From Prorocentrum cordatum (taxonomy: Eukaryota; Sar; Dinophyceae; Prorocentrales; Prorocentraceae): 55,000 nucleotides of DNA. This document shows positions 19,201 through 27,850 of this stretch, piece by piece. The stretch spans positions 85,001-140,000 of the forward strand of contig CAUYUJ010016146.1 in NCBI GenBank assembly GCA_963575745.1, given 5' to 3'. Position 1 is the first letter of the stretch; every line of letters starts with the position of its first letter. Position numbers and translations under genes: made by a program. The notes beneath the pieces are model-generated. The model did not search any database and was not told the DNA's origin. It saw only the letters and a list, made by a program, of their open reading frames with translations.

Positions 19201-19653
19201 CTTGTCGTAGGGTCTCACCCGAGACTCACCAGAGTATCCAGGCGCCGACGCGAGCAACTCTGCCAGGGCTGCCTCGCATCTGATCGGAGATTCGGAATAT
19301 CCAGGAGGTAGATCAAAATCGCGAAACTGTTGAGCAAGATACTCTTCAGCGTCGCTACGAGCGCGCGGAGGAAGACCTGGAGGCGGAGTAACCATATCAT
19401 CAGGGTCGCAATGGTACATGTCGTTGAGGGTGGACACGGCATCGTTGTACCACTCTCTCCAGGCAGCACCCTTGGCGGCCCGTCCGCGGGCTGAACCACC
19501 CATCGACGCGATACCAGATCGTCGCTCCACAGGGATAGGACGGAGAGAAAAAACGTCACGCTGCCGAACTTGATGAGCAGCGCTGGGGCAATGCGCCTGG
19601 CTGGCGCCACTGTGGCGCGCCCCACAGCCAGGCCTGGACTTCTCAGATATCAT
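15436..19653 (-). CDS. Retrotransposon ORF3: reverse transcriptase and RNase H, 1405 codons open
   Basis: The ATG at 19653 overlaps the stop of the preceding ORF (ATGA), suggesting termination-reinitiation. After an N-terminal linker (PPPGLPPRARSDAEEY) comes the RT: GFFFVEKSNGVNLRLVFDTR (fingers), VAQGDIQCAFYHMKLP (motif A Asp), MGWSWALHFCQ (motif B) and GYVDNFATVS (motif C, YVDN instead of YxDD). RNase H follows with FCSDASPCGIG, RYEAEALGF, FTVDNLALAL and WTPSESNAADSPSR, so all four acidic residues are present. The frame remains open through the region encoding the recombinase in another frame and ends in the methyltransferase-like domain. The protein should copy the element RNA into DNA. 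The Asn of YVDN appears usual for this dinoflagellate family rather than a lesion, as far as I recall. Confidence 0.88.
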   Translation of the reverse strand: MISEKSRPGCGARHSGASQAHCPSAAHQVRQRDVFSLRPIPVERRSGIASMGGSARGRAAKGAAWREWYNDAVSTLNDMYHCDPDDMVTPPPGLPPRARSDAEEYLAQQFRDFDLPPGYSESPIRCEAALAELLASAPGYSGESRVRPYDKELVSWPKHVAPVPTADLVSDADRSTLSGWRQQMLRDPAETATLRKDSGIGSPYVDPRLRFRPREYADFLLRLDQAGMLEWEVAERQAPYSTGFFFVEKSNGVNLRLVFDTRVANMSSAPPSTRLPTPSAWSALEASDDFYVAQGDIQCAFYHMKLPPQLHRYFSLPVVPNRYLGFKAINGLKLPTKAFLQPFVSVMPMGWSWALHFCQSALTAAMRDSGIDDDAMLVDGSAPRPLRDHGDIIAAGYVDNFATVSLSPEVATASCQAIRDVLVARGLPVEEFAPAAQRVTFTGLDILGDVGVIRCKVDRLSRLRQALLGLLRRGFASPLALSAVVGHCAWGMITNRPMLSIFHAVYRFMGQDSRRALPLWPSVVSELRAAASLIPLWWADVRAEWAATTFCSDASPCGIGVCRKFVEQEVVAAAGRLSEKWRYRFSDAVHARARALGVDPNVVLEAAVSKRGLKDCEQCPRPPEAQSKPSPTASSSPRGLDEISLDGFDEVPDSITASDGWSTIYSARHSRFGLDIMRYEAEALGFAMRHSSRSGRLRHHRILFTVDNLALALAAGKGRSGARGLPDPLRRLCALSAACGIRHAVRWTPSESNAADSPSRTGFFVGPTFEEHQAAAPRVSAPASHDRDGAEDQDASRTTTARAGCALGPRVSCRVGHNHGQLLGRRQEVRGVVPLDVPDLHHGGGGRCHPSYLLREPLSGRLRQCYGPSPARLLEALPAFDPGGQDAVPACSSRLDRLAEARAPADATTPSTGGDGLHRGRPHLVEALRHGSVCQADVRHLPEAQRGLSANSGQRYSTKTRCRPRVRTLGPDRQRRLPRSSWEDRGDGRERDRRQPDALAPSRRAGAGQEDERRPLDLRPRRGAEHVPSCCRCARVGSRDDALLPSAWGCVRRPPVSPTHQEGGQGPRPMEDGPEPPPLCQEGSYAAADRLPRPEPDRLRARGRLADERSHSADHLLRRLPAASAACRDADTASGQASAPASDSAVGLRLTRIWRAARRAATRSRYSPALVIGGDGGAARALQRLGFGVLHLKVRRHVTDDITDPLVMKRVLGWIRAVCISCVWVEPDTTTWLPQKPAVRSKARANGLPSLSSAQLRSVAIANLFLSHFVRLLSVCSDNKVPAALCHPDASFIWDVPSCKAIVSQCSSAAVFDACMFAGSIKRIFRLVSWHVQDMSSLSAICSPADSRCCRSGKRHLGELGIPSLDRQVRSKALRLPANVLRCACDRMALSVDSLRYIARQIRAV
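16203..17396 (-). CDS. Retrotransposon tyrosine recombinase, in a frame overlapping ORF3
   Basis: The ORF has its own ATG at 17396 (MPQTRRRGQVSLSG) and is open upstream to 17516. An N-terminal core-binding domain (VSDTTMANYWGAAKKFEAWC) is followed by the catalytic domain: box I Arg in FDTYLRPSEAYRL, box II in LYSLRRGGASDDL (Tyr where HxxR usually has His), Trp in DRGRWRTDQ and the nucleophile Tyr in SLLRYAKRAR. It would integrate the circular cDNA by strand exchange. It lies wholly inside the 15436-19653 open frame but in a different frame, like the overlapping recombinase of DIRS-1. Alternatively two compensating indels have put one part of a single polyprotein out of frame. Confidence 0.85.
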   Translation of the reverse strand: MPQTRRRGQVSLSGRPSRSTKRLHPEFRRQRATTVTEQRTKTHPGPQRLGRGALSVLESAAVSDTTMANYWGAAKKFEAWCRWTSQTFTTAAEVDVILVTYFVNLFLDGFDSATGRVLLASLKHYLPSILVGRTPCPRAARALTGWRKLVPPQMRLPLPRAAMASIVGVLISWKLFGMAVFVRLMFDTYLRPSEAYRLTAGSVIRPRPDAARGYGHWALIVNDACLDRPGKTGEMDESVIVDNPTLWPLLDALVLGKKTSDGLWTFAPDEVRSMFRRAAAALGLEAEMTLYSLRRGGASDDLLSLRRTRKEVKDRGRWRTDQSLLRYAKRARMQQRIASLGQNLIDFGHAVDSQMNDLILQTTSSGVFPLQVPLAVTPTPPAVRPPPPRVTARWAFA

Positions 19654-20847
19654 GGCGCCCGCAAGGCACGCTCCTCACGCGCCTTGCGTCGTTCTTTGCT
19701 GATGGCGGCCTCCGCCTTCATCTGATCTGCGATGTATTCGAGCAGCTTCGGAGAGATGCACAAGTTGGCATTGGAGACCCCCGCGCCCAAGAAGTAGCTC
19801 GTCTCGGCCATGCTGACGGCGGTGGCCGTCGCGGCGCTCCTGGCTCCAGACTTGGCCTTGGGCGCGGCAGCCGTCGGGGGCGCCGAGCGAGACTCGTGCA
19901 CCCGTTCCTCCAGCAGCTGAAGCTGACGTGCGACGACCTCGAAGGACGCCATCTCCGCCACCTGCAGTTGGTCGTAGACCACGGCGAGGCCTAAGACCCG
20001 ACAGAGGGTCTCATGGAGCTTGGCGTACTCGTCGTCGTCGGCCAGGGCCATGGCCGTGAGCCACCGCTGATGCCACGCGGTGGGCGCCCCCGCCATGGTT
20101 GACATAAAGGACAAGCACCAGAGAAGAGCACGCGGGCCCTGGATGGGCCAGCCCACCACCTCGGTCTCTGAGAGGCCGTTCACCGTCTCGCCGAACCTCC
20201 GCTCGCGCTCGCCCCGCTGGTTGATCGCCATCGGCAGCACCCTGAAGTCGCCAGCAGGAACGGGAAGAGCATCGACCGCGAGAGCGCCACCAGCCGCAGC
20301 TCCAGGCACAGGCGCCAGCGGCGGCGCCGCGGCAGGGCCAGGTGGCACGGGCCCCAGAGCGGCGGCCAGCGCCGCGACTCCAGGGGCGGCCCCCCGGCGG
20401 GACGGGAGCAGCAGGACCATCCGCAGGTGGTAGGGCGAGAGGCGGCGCAGGCGCGGCGGCGGCCGCAGCTGCTGGGTCCGCCAGCGAGAAGGGCCCTGGA
20501 GGCGCGCCTGCCGCGTTGCCCGCCGCGAGAGCCAGAAGAAGAGGGTCCGCTGGCATCGGGTACCCCGCGGCCACGGAGCGACCCACGGCAGCCCACAGCT
20601 CCGCGGCCGTCGGCAAGCGTCTGAATCGATGCACTGCGGCGCCGACCAGCGCAGCAGGCGCGTCGCCCTGTCCAGCCAGCGGCAGCACGGCCCGCACGTC
20701 GGGCCCCACCACGATCGGCTCATCGTAGTCGTCGAAGTCGGGCGTAACGGCATACGCGAACCCCGCCGAGACCCCGAGCACTAAGCGCTCGTGCCACAAA
20801 GCCACACCTCCCACGCGGTAGCGAATAGCGTGGAAGCCTCCCGCCAT
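19650..20847 (-). CDS. Retrotransposon ORF2, Gag-like protein, with one frame change
   Basis: The ATG at 20847 shares its A with the stop of ORF1 (TGATG). The N-terminal part (FHAIRYRVGGVALWHERLVL, VTPDFDDYDEPIVVGPDV) is in one frame. After the Ala/Pro-rich linker the conserved C-terminal part (AINQRGERERRFGETV, VEMASFEVVARQLQLLEERV-like helix, ISPKLLEYIADQMKAEAAIS, KERRKAREERA) is in another. The switch coincides with a C6 run at 20390-20395. It could be a sequencing or replication slip, or a programmed shift. The basic C-terminus and long helix suit an RNA-binding particle protein; I recognise the C-terminal block from other dinoflagellate elements. The stop at 19650 overlaps the next ATG. 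Confidence 0.75.
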
Positions 20848-20849
20848 CA
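20845..20849 (-). promoter_or_regulatory. TGATG stop/start overlap between ORF1 and ORF2
   Basis: TGA (20849-20847) ends ORF1 and ATG (20847-20845) opens ORF2, sharing the A. Together with the ATGA at 19653-19650 it chains all three ORFs for probable termination-reinitiation. Confidence 0.75.
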
Positions 20850-21251
20850 CTGAAGTGCTGGGGCTCGGCGGCGAGCAAGCCTCACCTGCTCGGCAGCGAG
20901 CGCGTCGATGTCGATCACCTCCGTGGGCAGCTCACCACCCGCGGGCTCGAGCGGCGGAGCAAGTGCACGACGAGCCGCGAGGACGCCCGCACCAGCGCCG
21001 ACGGCGAGCCCGACCGTGCAGGCGGCCACAGCGTACGCCGCCACGATGTCCGCGCACGAGGGCTCGACCACCTGCCCGCCCGCGCCCGCGCACACGCAGG
21101 ATGGGCAGGAGAGGGTCGGCGGCGCGGGACACGCCAAATGCGGGGAGCAAGACCCGCAGCTGGGAGCCGAAGCGCGGGCCACCAGCGAGGCCCCCAGTGC
21201 CTGCGCCCCGAACCTCAGGACGTCCGCAGCATGGTGGGCGAGGTCCTGCAT
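20847..21251 (-). CDS. Retrotransposon ORF1, small membrane-anchored Cys-rich protein
   Basis: 134 codons from ATG 21251 (MQDLAHHAADVLRFGAQALG). A Cys/Pro-rich block (CGSCSPHLACPAPPTLSCPSC) is followed by a hydrophobic segment of about 24 residues (AAYAVAACTVGLAVGAGAGV) and a charged tail (DIDALAAEQVRLARRRAP). This predicts one membrane helix with a metal- or disulphide-binding N-terminal part. It is the first ORF after A1 and its stop overlaps the ORF2 ATG. Equivalent short ORFs precede Gag in related dinoflagellate elements as I remember them; the function is unknown. The longer frame upstream of 21251 is a repeat artefact. Confidence 0.65.
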   Translation of the reverse strand: MQDLAHHAADVLRFGAQALGASLVARASAPSCGSCSPHLACPAPPTLSCPSCVCAGAGGQVVEPSCADIVAAYAVAACTVGLAVGAGAGVLAARRALAPPLEPAGGELPTEVIDIDALAAEQVRLARRRAPALQ

Positions 21252-21268
21252 TCCTGGGCAGGACACCT

Positions 21269-21330
21269 GAGAAGCTTGAGAATGGAAGTGCGGCCCGAAA
21301 GAGAGCCACAAAAAGCCGCGGGCAGCAATA
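21269..21330 (-). repeat. Split direct repeat A1 (5' end of the element)
   Basis: Identical to A2 at 15232-15293. It abuts ATG repeats at 21331 and lies 18 bases upstream of the ORF1 ATG, so the element promoter must lie in or near it. Confidence 0.93.
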
Positions 21331-21960
21331 TGATGATGATGATGATGTTGACGATGTGGATGATGATGATGGTGATGATGACCATGGTGGTGATGATGGT
21401 GTCCCGGTGATGATAATGTTGGTGATGATGATGTTGCTGGTGATGATGATGGTGTCACGATGATGATGATGATGATGACGTTGGTGATCATGATGAGATT
21501 GATGATGATGAGATGATGATGAAATGATAATGATGGTGTCCCAATGATGATGATGTTGATATTGATGGTGATGATGATGGAATCCCGATGATGATGATGA
21601 TGTTGAAGATGATGACGATGATGGTGTCCCGATGATGATGATGTGGATGATGAGGATGATGGTGGTGATAAGGTAATGATGATGATGTTGATGATGGTGG
21701 CCCGATGATTGTGATGATGGTGATGATGCTGATGGTCCCGATGATGATGATGTTGTCCCGATGATGATGATGTTGATAATGTTGATGATGATGATGGTGA
21801 CGATGATAGTGTCCCGATGCTGATGATGATGGTGATGATAATGTTGATGATGATAGTGATGACGAGGTGATGATGATGATGATGATGATGGTGTCCCGAT
21901 GATGATGATGATGATGATGTTGCTAACGTTGATTACGATGATGTTGATGATGATGATGAC
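21331..21960. repeat. Compound ATG / GGTGTCCCGATGATG satellite
   Basis: ATG and TGATGT(T) repeats are interrupted about every 50-90 bases by GGTGTCCCGATGATG, for example at 21400, 21535, 21622 and 21890. This is the right-hand continuation of the satellite at 14940-15106. Confidence 0.92.
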
Positions 21961-22250
21961 GTTGATTGTGAGATCGATTGTGATATCAATGGTGAGACGG
22001 AATGTGAAACCGATTGTGAGATCGATAGTGAGATCGATAGCGAGATCGATTGTGAGATCGATAGTCAGATCGATTGCGAGATCGATCGAATGAAATAGAT
22101 CGAGTGAGATCGATTGTGAGATCGATCGATTGAGATCGATCGAGCGAGACCGCTGGTGAGATCGATAGTGAGATCGATAGTGAGACCGATCGAGTGAGAC
22201 GTTGGTTCCTCCCCCCCCCGAACCTCCTCATCACCCGAAGGGTGGTCGTA
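21961..22250 (-). repeat. Dodecamer satellite GTGAGATCGATA with a unique anchor
   Basis: About 20 copies of a 12-base unit run to 22205. They are followed by GTTGGTTCC, a C run and AACCTCCTCATCACCCGAAG. The reverse complement of this anchor plus array recurs at 38965-39600, so both are copies of one larger repeated unit in inverted orientation. Confidence 0.88.
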
Positions 22251-22480
22251 TAGATACAGAAATAGGATCACTTGCCCGGAATAAGGAGGAGGATAACGGG
22301 GCGCCCTGGGATGGTATCAGTTCACATGCAAGATGAACGATGAGTCAGAATCATGTGAAATGTGCAGTGTCCCGGGGGGAACTGGTAAGTTTCTGGGGAA
22401 GTGGAATATGTTTTCCTTCTAGAGAGGACTAGTTGGCGCCAAACAATGCCAAGCACTACCAATCAATAGAGAGGTAATGC
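22251..22480. other. Short unique spacer
   Basis: No gene or repeat is recognised between the dodecamer and decamer satellites. Confidence 0.5.
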
Positions 22481-22756
22481 CAGACAATGTAAAGCAACGC
22501 AAAATGATGCAAAGCAGTGCAAAACAATGCAAAGCAATGCGAAGCATTGCAAAGCAGTGAAAGGCCATGCAAAGCAATGCAAAGCAATGCGAAGCAATGC
22601 AAAACAACGCAAAGCAATGCATGGCAATGCAGAACAACGCAAAGCAATGCAACACAATGAAAAGCAATGCAATGCGTGGCAATGCACTACAATGCAACGC
22701 AATGCAAAGCAACTCAAAGCAACTCAAAGCAATGCAAAGCAATGCAAAGCAAACAA
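22481..22756. repeat. Decamer satellite AAAGCAATGC
   Basis: About 27 tandem copies of a 10-base unit, with AAAACAACGC and ATGGCAATGC variants. The A-tracts recur once per helical turn, so the array should be intrinsically curved. Confidence 0.92.
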
Positions 22757-22918
22757 TAACGCGGCGACGGGCGGCGACGAGCCGGCCGGACCGCCACTGG
22801 GGCCCAGCGGCGACGGTGGCAACGGGCGGCAACAACCCAGAAGGACCGCTACCGGGGCCCAGTTACCTTAGAACACCACTGAGCAGCCCTAAGTGCAACC
22901 ACTGTTTGCGGGACAACA

Positions 22919-25010
<2,092 letters not shown>

Positions 25011-25042
25011 TCATAGTCGCATTCATCCTCATCCTCGTCTTC

Positions 25043-27110
25043 CTACTCCTCTCGAGACAAGAGGCAGGCAGGTCGAGAGGGGGGGGGCGACGAGCAGATG
25101 GCGTGAAAGGAAACGCGGTGAAGACTGAAAGACGACGAGCGGATGGCGCAAGCGGGGGGACGGGGAGACCTGGGCGACCGACGATGTGGATCTTCAACAC
25201 AGGGGGGCCCCAGAGGGCCCGACCCATGTCGCGGGGGGTGCCGAAGGTCCCCTGACCCGCGGTGCCCCCAAGCTCGTCGCTCCATGTCGTGGCCCCTGGG
25301 CCCGTCTGGGTCTCGCGAGGGGTGCTCTGGAGGCCGTGGGGGCCTCCCTGCAAGTCCTGGAGGCACCTTGGGCCAGGCGCCCTTCTGCCAACCAGAACCC
25401 CCGACTTCTCCAGATGCACCTAGGGCTCCCAACTTCGCGCTTCGCGCTGCGCGAAGCGCGAAGCGCGAATAACTTCGCGCTCTCGCGCCGCCCTCCCAAA
25501 GGGAGAAAAGGAGGACGAGGAGGAGGGGGAGGAGGAACGAGGACCGCGAAGCGCGAAGCGCGAATAACTTCGCGCCCTCGAGGGAGCCCTTGCGAAAGAA
25601 ACTGCGCGTAAGCACATAGGCGCTCGCAGGCCCACGCAGATCCTCTTGGGAGTCGGCGCTGGCCCCCGCCCCCCAAAACACCCCGTCTCGTGGACGTGGA
25701 GGGAGGAGCTCCTGCGCCGAGCGCAGAAGTCCCCTCCTGCCTCCAGAACTCGGAACTCGGAACTCGGATGTCCTCGAAGGTCCGCCAGGGGCGGCACTGC
25801 CGGGGGTGTGCAGGACGCGAACCTGCCTCTGGAGGAGGAAGGAGGCGACATCCAAACCCTCCCCCCAGCAACAATCGATTCTCCTACACCGACGGGAGTC
25901 GGGGCTAGGGTTCGGATGTCGCCGCGTGTTCGCCGAACTCCGACCCCTGTCCCCGCCGCCGCCCATGGAGTTGCCTGAACCGTTGATCGGCGAGGGTAGC
26001 GTTCGGATCTCGCCGCCGAGGAGAGGCACGGGCGCGCCGCGCTCGCCTGCATCTTCCTCCACCTCCTCGAAGCCCATTCGGAGGTAGAACTTGAGGAGTT
26101 CCACCTTCGCCTCCAGCATCTCCTGCACCGCCAGGAGGAGTGCGCGAGCGAGCGCCGGAGTCGCGCGCGATCTCCGCCAGGGAGGCCGCCCGAGCCCCTC
26201 AGCACATGGCGTGGAGGCCGTAGCCTCAGAACGTGAGCTCGAGCGCGAGAAGCGTACTCCTGATGCCATGATAGTCGCCCCCCCCTTGGTTCGAGGGGAG
26301 GGTGGGCGCGTGCCGTCGGGGCGGGATTGGGGAGGGTGATGGCAGTTTTGAAGCTCGATTTCCTGGGCCAGGTGGGGAGGGGGAGAATTTTGGACGCACG
26401 TTGAGGGGCGGTGGGGGGTGGGGAGGGATGGGGACGTTCCGTCGGAAGGTTAGTCGCCCCCCCCCGATCGACCGTGCCATACGGAGTACGCGGGCCCACG
26501 TGGCCGATTCTGAAAACCCGGAACGCAAAAAGGCCTGCCACCTGTTGGGAGGGCGAATCTTTACTTCCGCCGGCTTCCGCAGGCGGAGCCGCCCTCGCTC
26601 CGCAGGCCTCCGCCGACCTTCAGCCGCCTTCCGCCGAGAAAGAGATGACAGCTCAACCGATATTCGAAGGCGAGGCCCTTTCTGGAATGCCTCACGTGAA
26701 ACCACCACTCGGTGCTCCCAGCAGCCAAGATCCACAGCAATTCATTTGTGCTGTAGTGCTCGTGCATTGCCGGAGGAGGAGGCCGACGACGACGAGCAAC
26801 AGCAGCAGCAGCAGCAGCGGCAGGGGCGGCGGAGGCAGCAGGGACAGGGGGCGCCGGAGCTCTGGGATATGGGCACGGCGGGCGCGAGGAAGAAAAACGC
26901 AGAATGGAGGCGGTCAGGGGCAACGGAAAGCACACTCAAGTTCTCGGAAACCGAGAAGGGGGACCGATGGAATAATAGCCCTCATGTGCTAACTCAACTG
27001 GAAGAACCGGCGGGATGGGAGAAACAGGAGATATCATGCGCGCCACCGCCCCGTAGGCACTGAGCAGAGTGGTCGCAGGTCCGTTCGAGCTTTCTACATT
27101 GAGAAATGTC
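25043..27110. other. Spacer with dispersed repeat fragments, no gene called
   Basis: Long minus-strand frames (for example within 25194-26541) are Arg/Ser/Gly/Pro-rich and overlap in three phases. The block 25920-25985 (GCGTGTTCGCCGAACTCCGA, CCGCCGCCCATGGAGTTGC) is matched at 42310-42370. At 25747-25768 the heptamer AACTCGG repeats three times. 26796-26850 is a CAG/GGC-rich microsatellite. Without a recognisable domain I do not call a gene. Confidence 0.55.
25433..25463. repeat. Perfect 14-bp palindrome with 3-nt loop
   Basis: The arm CTTCGCGCTTCGCG is followed by CTG and its exact complement CGCGAAGCGCGAAG. The half GCGAAGCGCGAATAACTTCGCG after it recurs at 25553-25575, so this is part of a small palindromic repeat family. 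Confidence 0.92.
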
Positions 27111-27119
27111 ATCAAAACA

Positions 27120-27410
27120 CTCTTTCAAGGGGGGCGCAGGGCCCAAGGGGCCGACTTCTCAGTGCGCGCCGCGTGACGTGTGGGGCAGGTCGCGCGAAGA
27201 TCCCTAAAGTGAAGAGCTCCAAGACAGGCCAATAGGCTTTCAAAGAAAGCCCCAGGATGGCCAAAGAGGACCCGACACGGCCCCAGAGCGCTCTTGAACA
27301 GCCCAAGACGGCCTCCACACGGCCCAAGAGGTTACCAAGACGCCCCAACAGGACTCCAAGATGACCCCCGAAAAAACCCAAGATGCCCAAATAATTGGTT
27401 GGTTAAAACA
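27120..27410 (+). repeat. Dispersed CCCAAGAGGCCC-type repeat, locus 2
   Basis: Units such as CCAAGACGGCC and CCAAGATGACCCCCG continue up to the left end of the Copia element, and the same repeat resumes beyond its right end. It was therefore the insertion target. Confidence 0.8.
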
Positions 27411-27423
27411 TGTTGGGCCACTC

Positions 27424-27690
27424 AGTTTGAAGGGGGCTGGGAGGCCCAGCCAGCAGCTTCGCCTTAAGCGAAGCCAAGCCAAGCTCCAGCTCTGTTGTAC
27501 CGTAGCAATGATAGTCCCAGTAGGAGTGGATGTGCCATCTTAAGCAATAGGAAGATCCTTTTGGTCTCGATAGCGATTGTGTGTCTCGCAGTGAGGCATA
27601 ATCATATTTGGGCGGCCGGCCGCTTGCGCCGACGCGGCCGCGGGCGCACGCTCGCTTCCACTCCTTACGTCCCTCACCTCGCTGTAGAAT
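27424..27690 (-). repeat. 3' LTR
   Basis: The sequence from AGTTTGAAGGGGGCTGG to CTCGCTGTAGAAT (plus-strand reading) matches 34137-34382 throughout, including GTCCCAGTAGGAG and AAGATCCTTTTGG. It is longer than its partner because of a GC-rich insertion near 27605-27625. No purine tract precedes it on the element strand; there is a C run there instead (G on the plus strand, 27692-27707). Confidence 0.92.
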
Positions 27691-27850
27691 CGGGGGGGGG
27701 GGGGGGGTAGGGAGACGAAGCGTGAACCCGTCGCCCCTATAGAGCAGGCACAGCAGCTAATGTTCACAAGGACAGAATAGGAAGCGGGCGAAAAGGAAGG
27801 TGGACCCGCTCGCAAGTTGCCTCGCTTGTGCAGTTCTGTAATTGACGCAA

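Larger units (their letters stand above)
15107..21330 (-). mobile_element. Tyrosine-recombinase (Ngaro/PAT/DIRS-type) retrotransposon with split direct repeats
   Basis: In minus-strand orientation the order is A1 (21330-21269), three chained ORFs, B1 (15389-15297), A2 (15293-15232), B2 (15199-15107). The A copies (62 bp) and the B copies (93 bp) are identical by eye. A1-ORFs-B1-A2-B2 is the hallmark of split-direct-repeat tyrosine-recombinase retroelements, which integrate through a circular intermediate by recombination rather than by a DDE integrase. RT, RNase H and tyrosine recombinase are all present. Identical terminal repeats suggest a recent insertion. Both ends abut ATG repeats, and no target duplication is expected or seen. 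Confidence 0.93.

Noticed and set aside
20848-20850. Start of the Gag-like ORF at 20850
   Set aside because: It is GTG; the ATG at 20847, overlapping the stop of ORF1, is the natural start.
25043-26541. 408- and 373-codon minus-strand frames
   Set aside because: Three overlapping phases are equally open and a segment matches a dispersed noncoding repeat at 42.3 kb.
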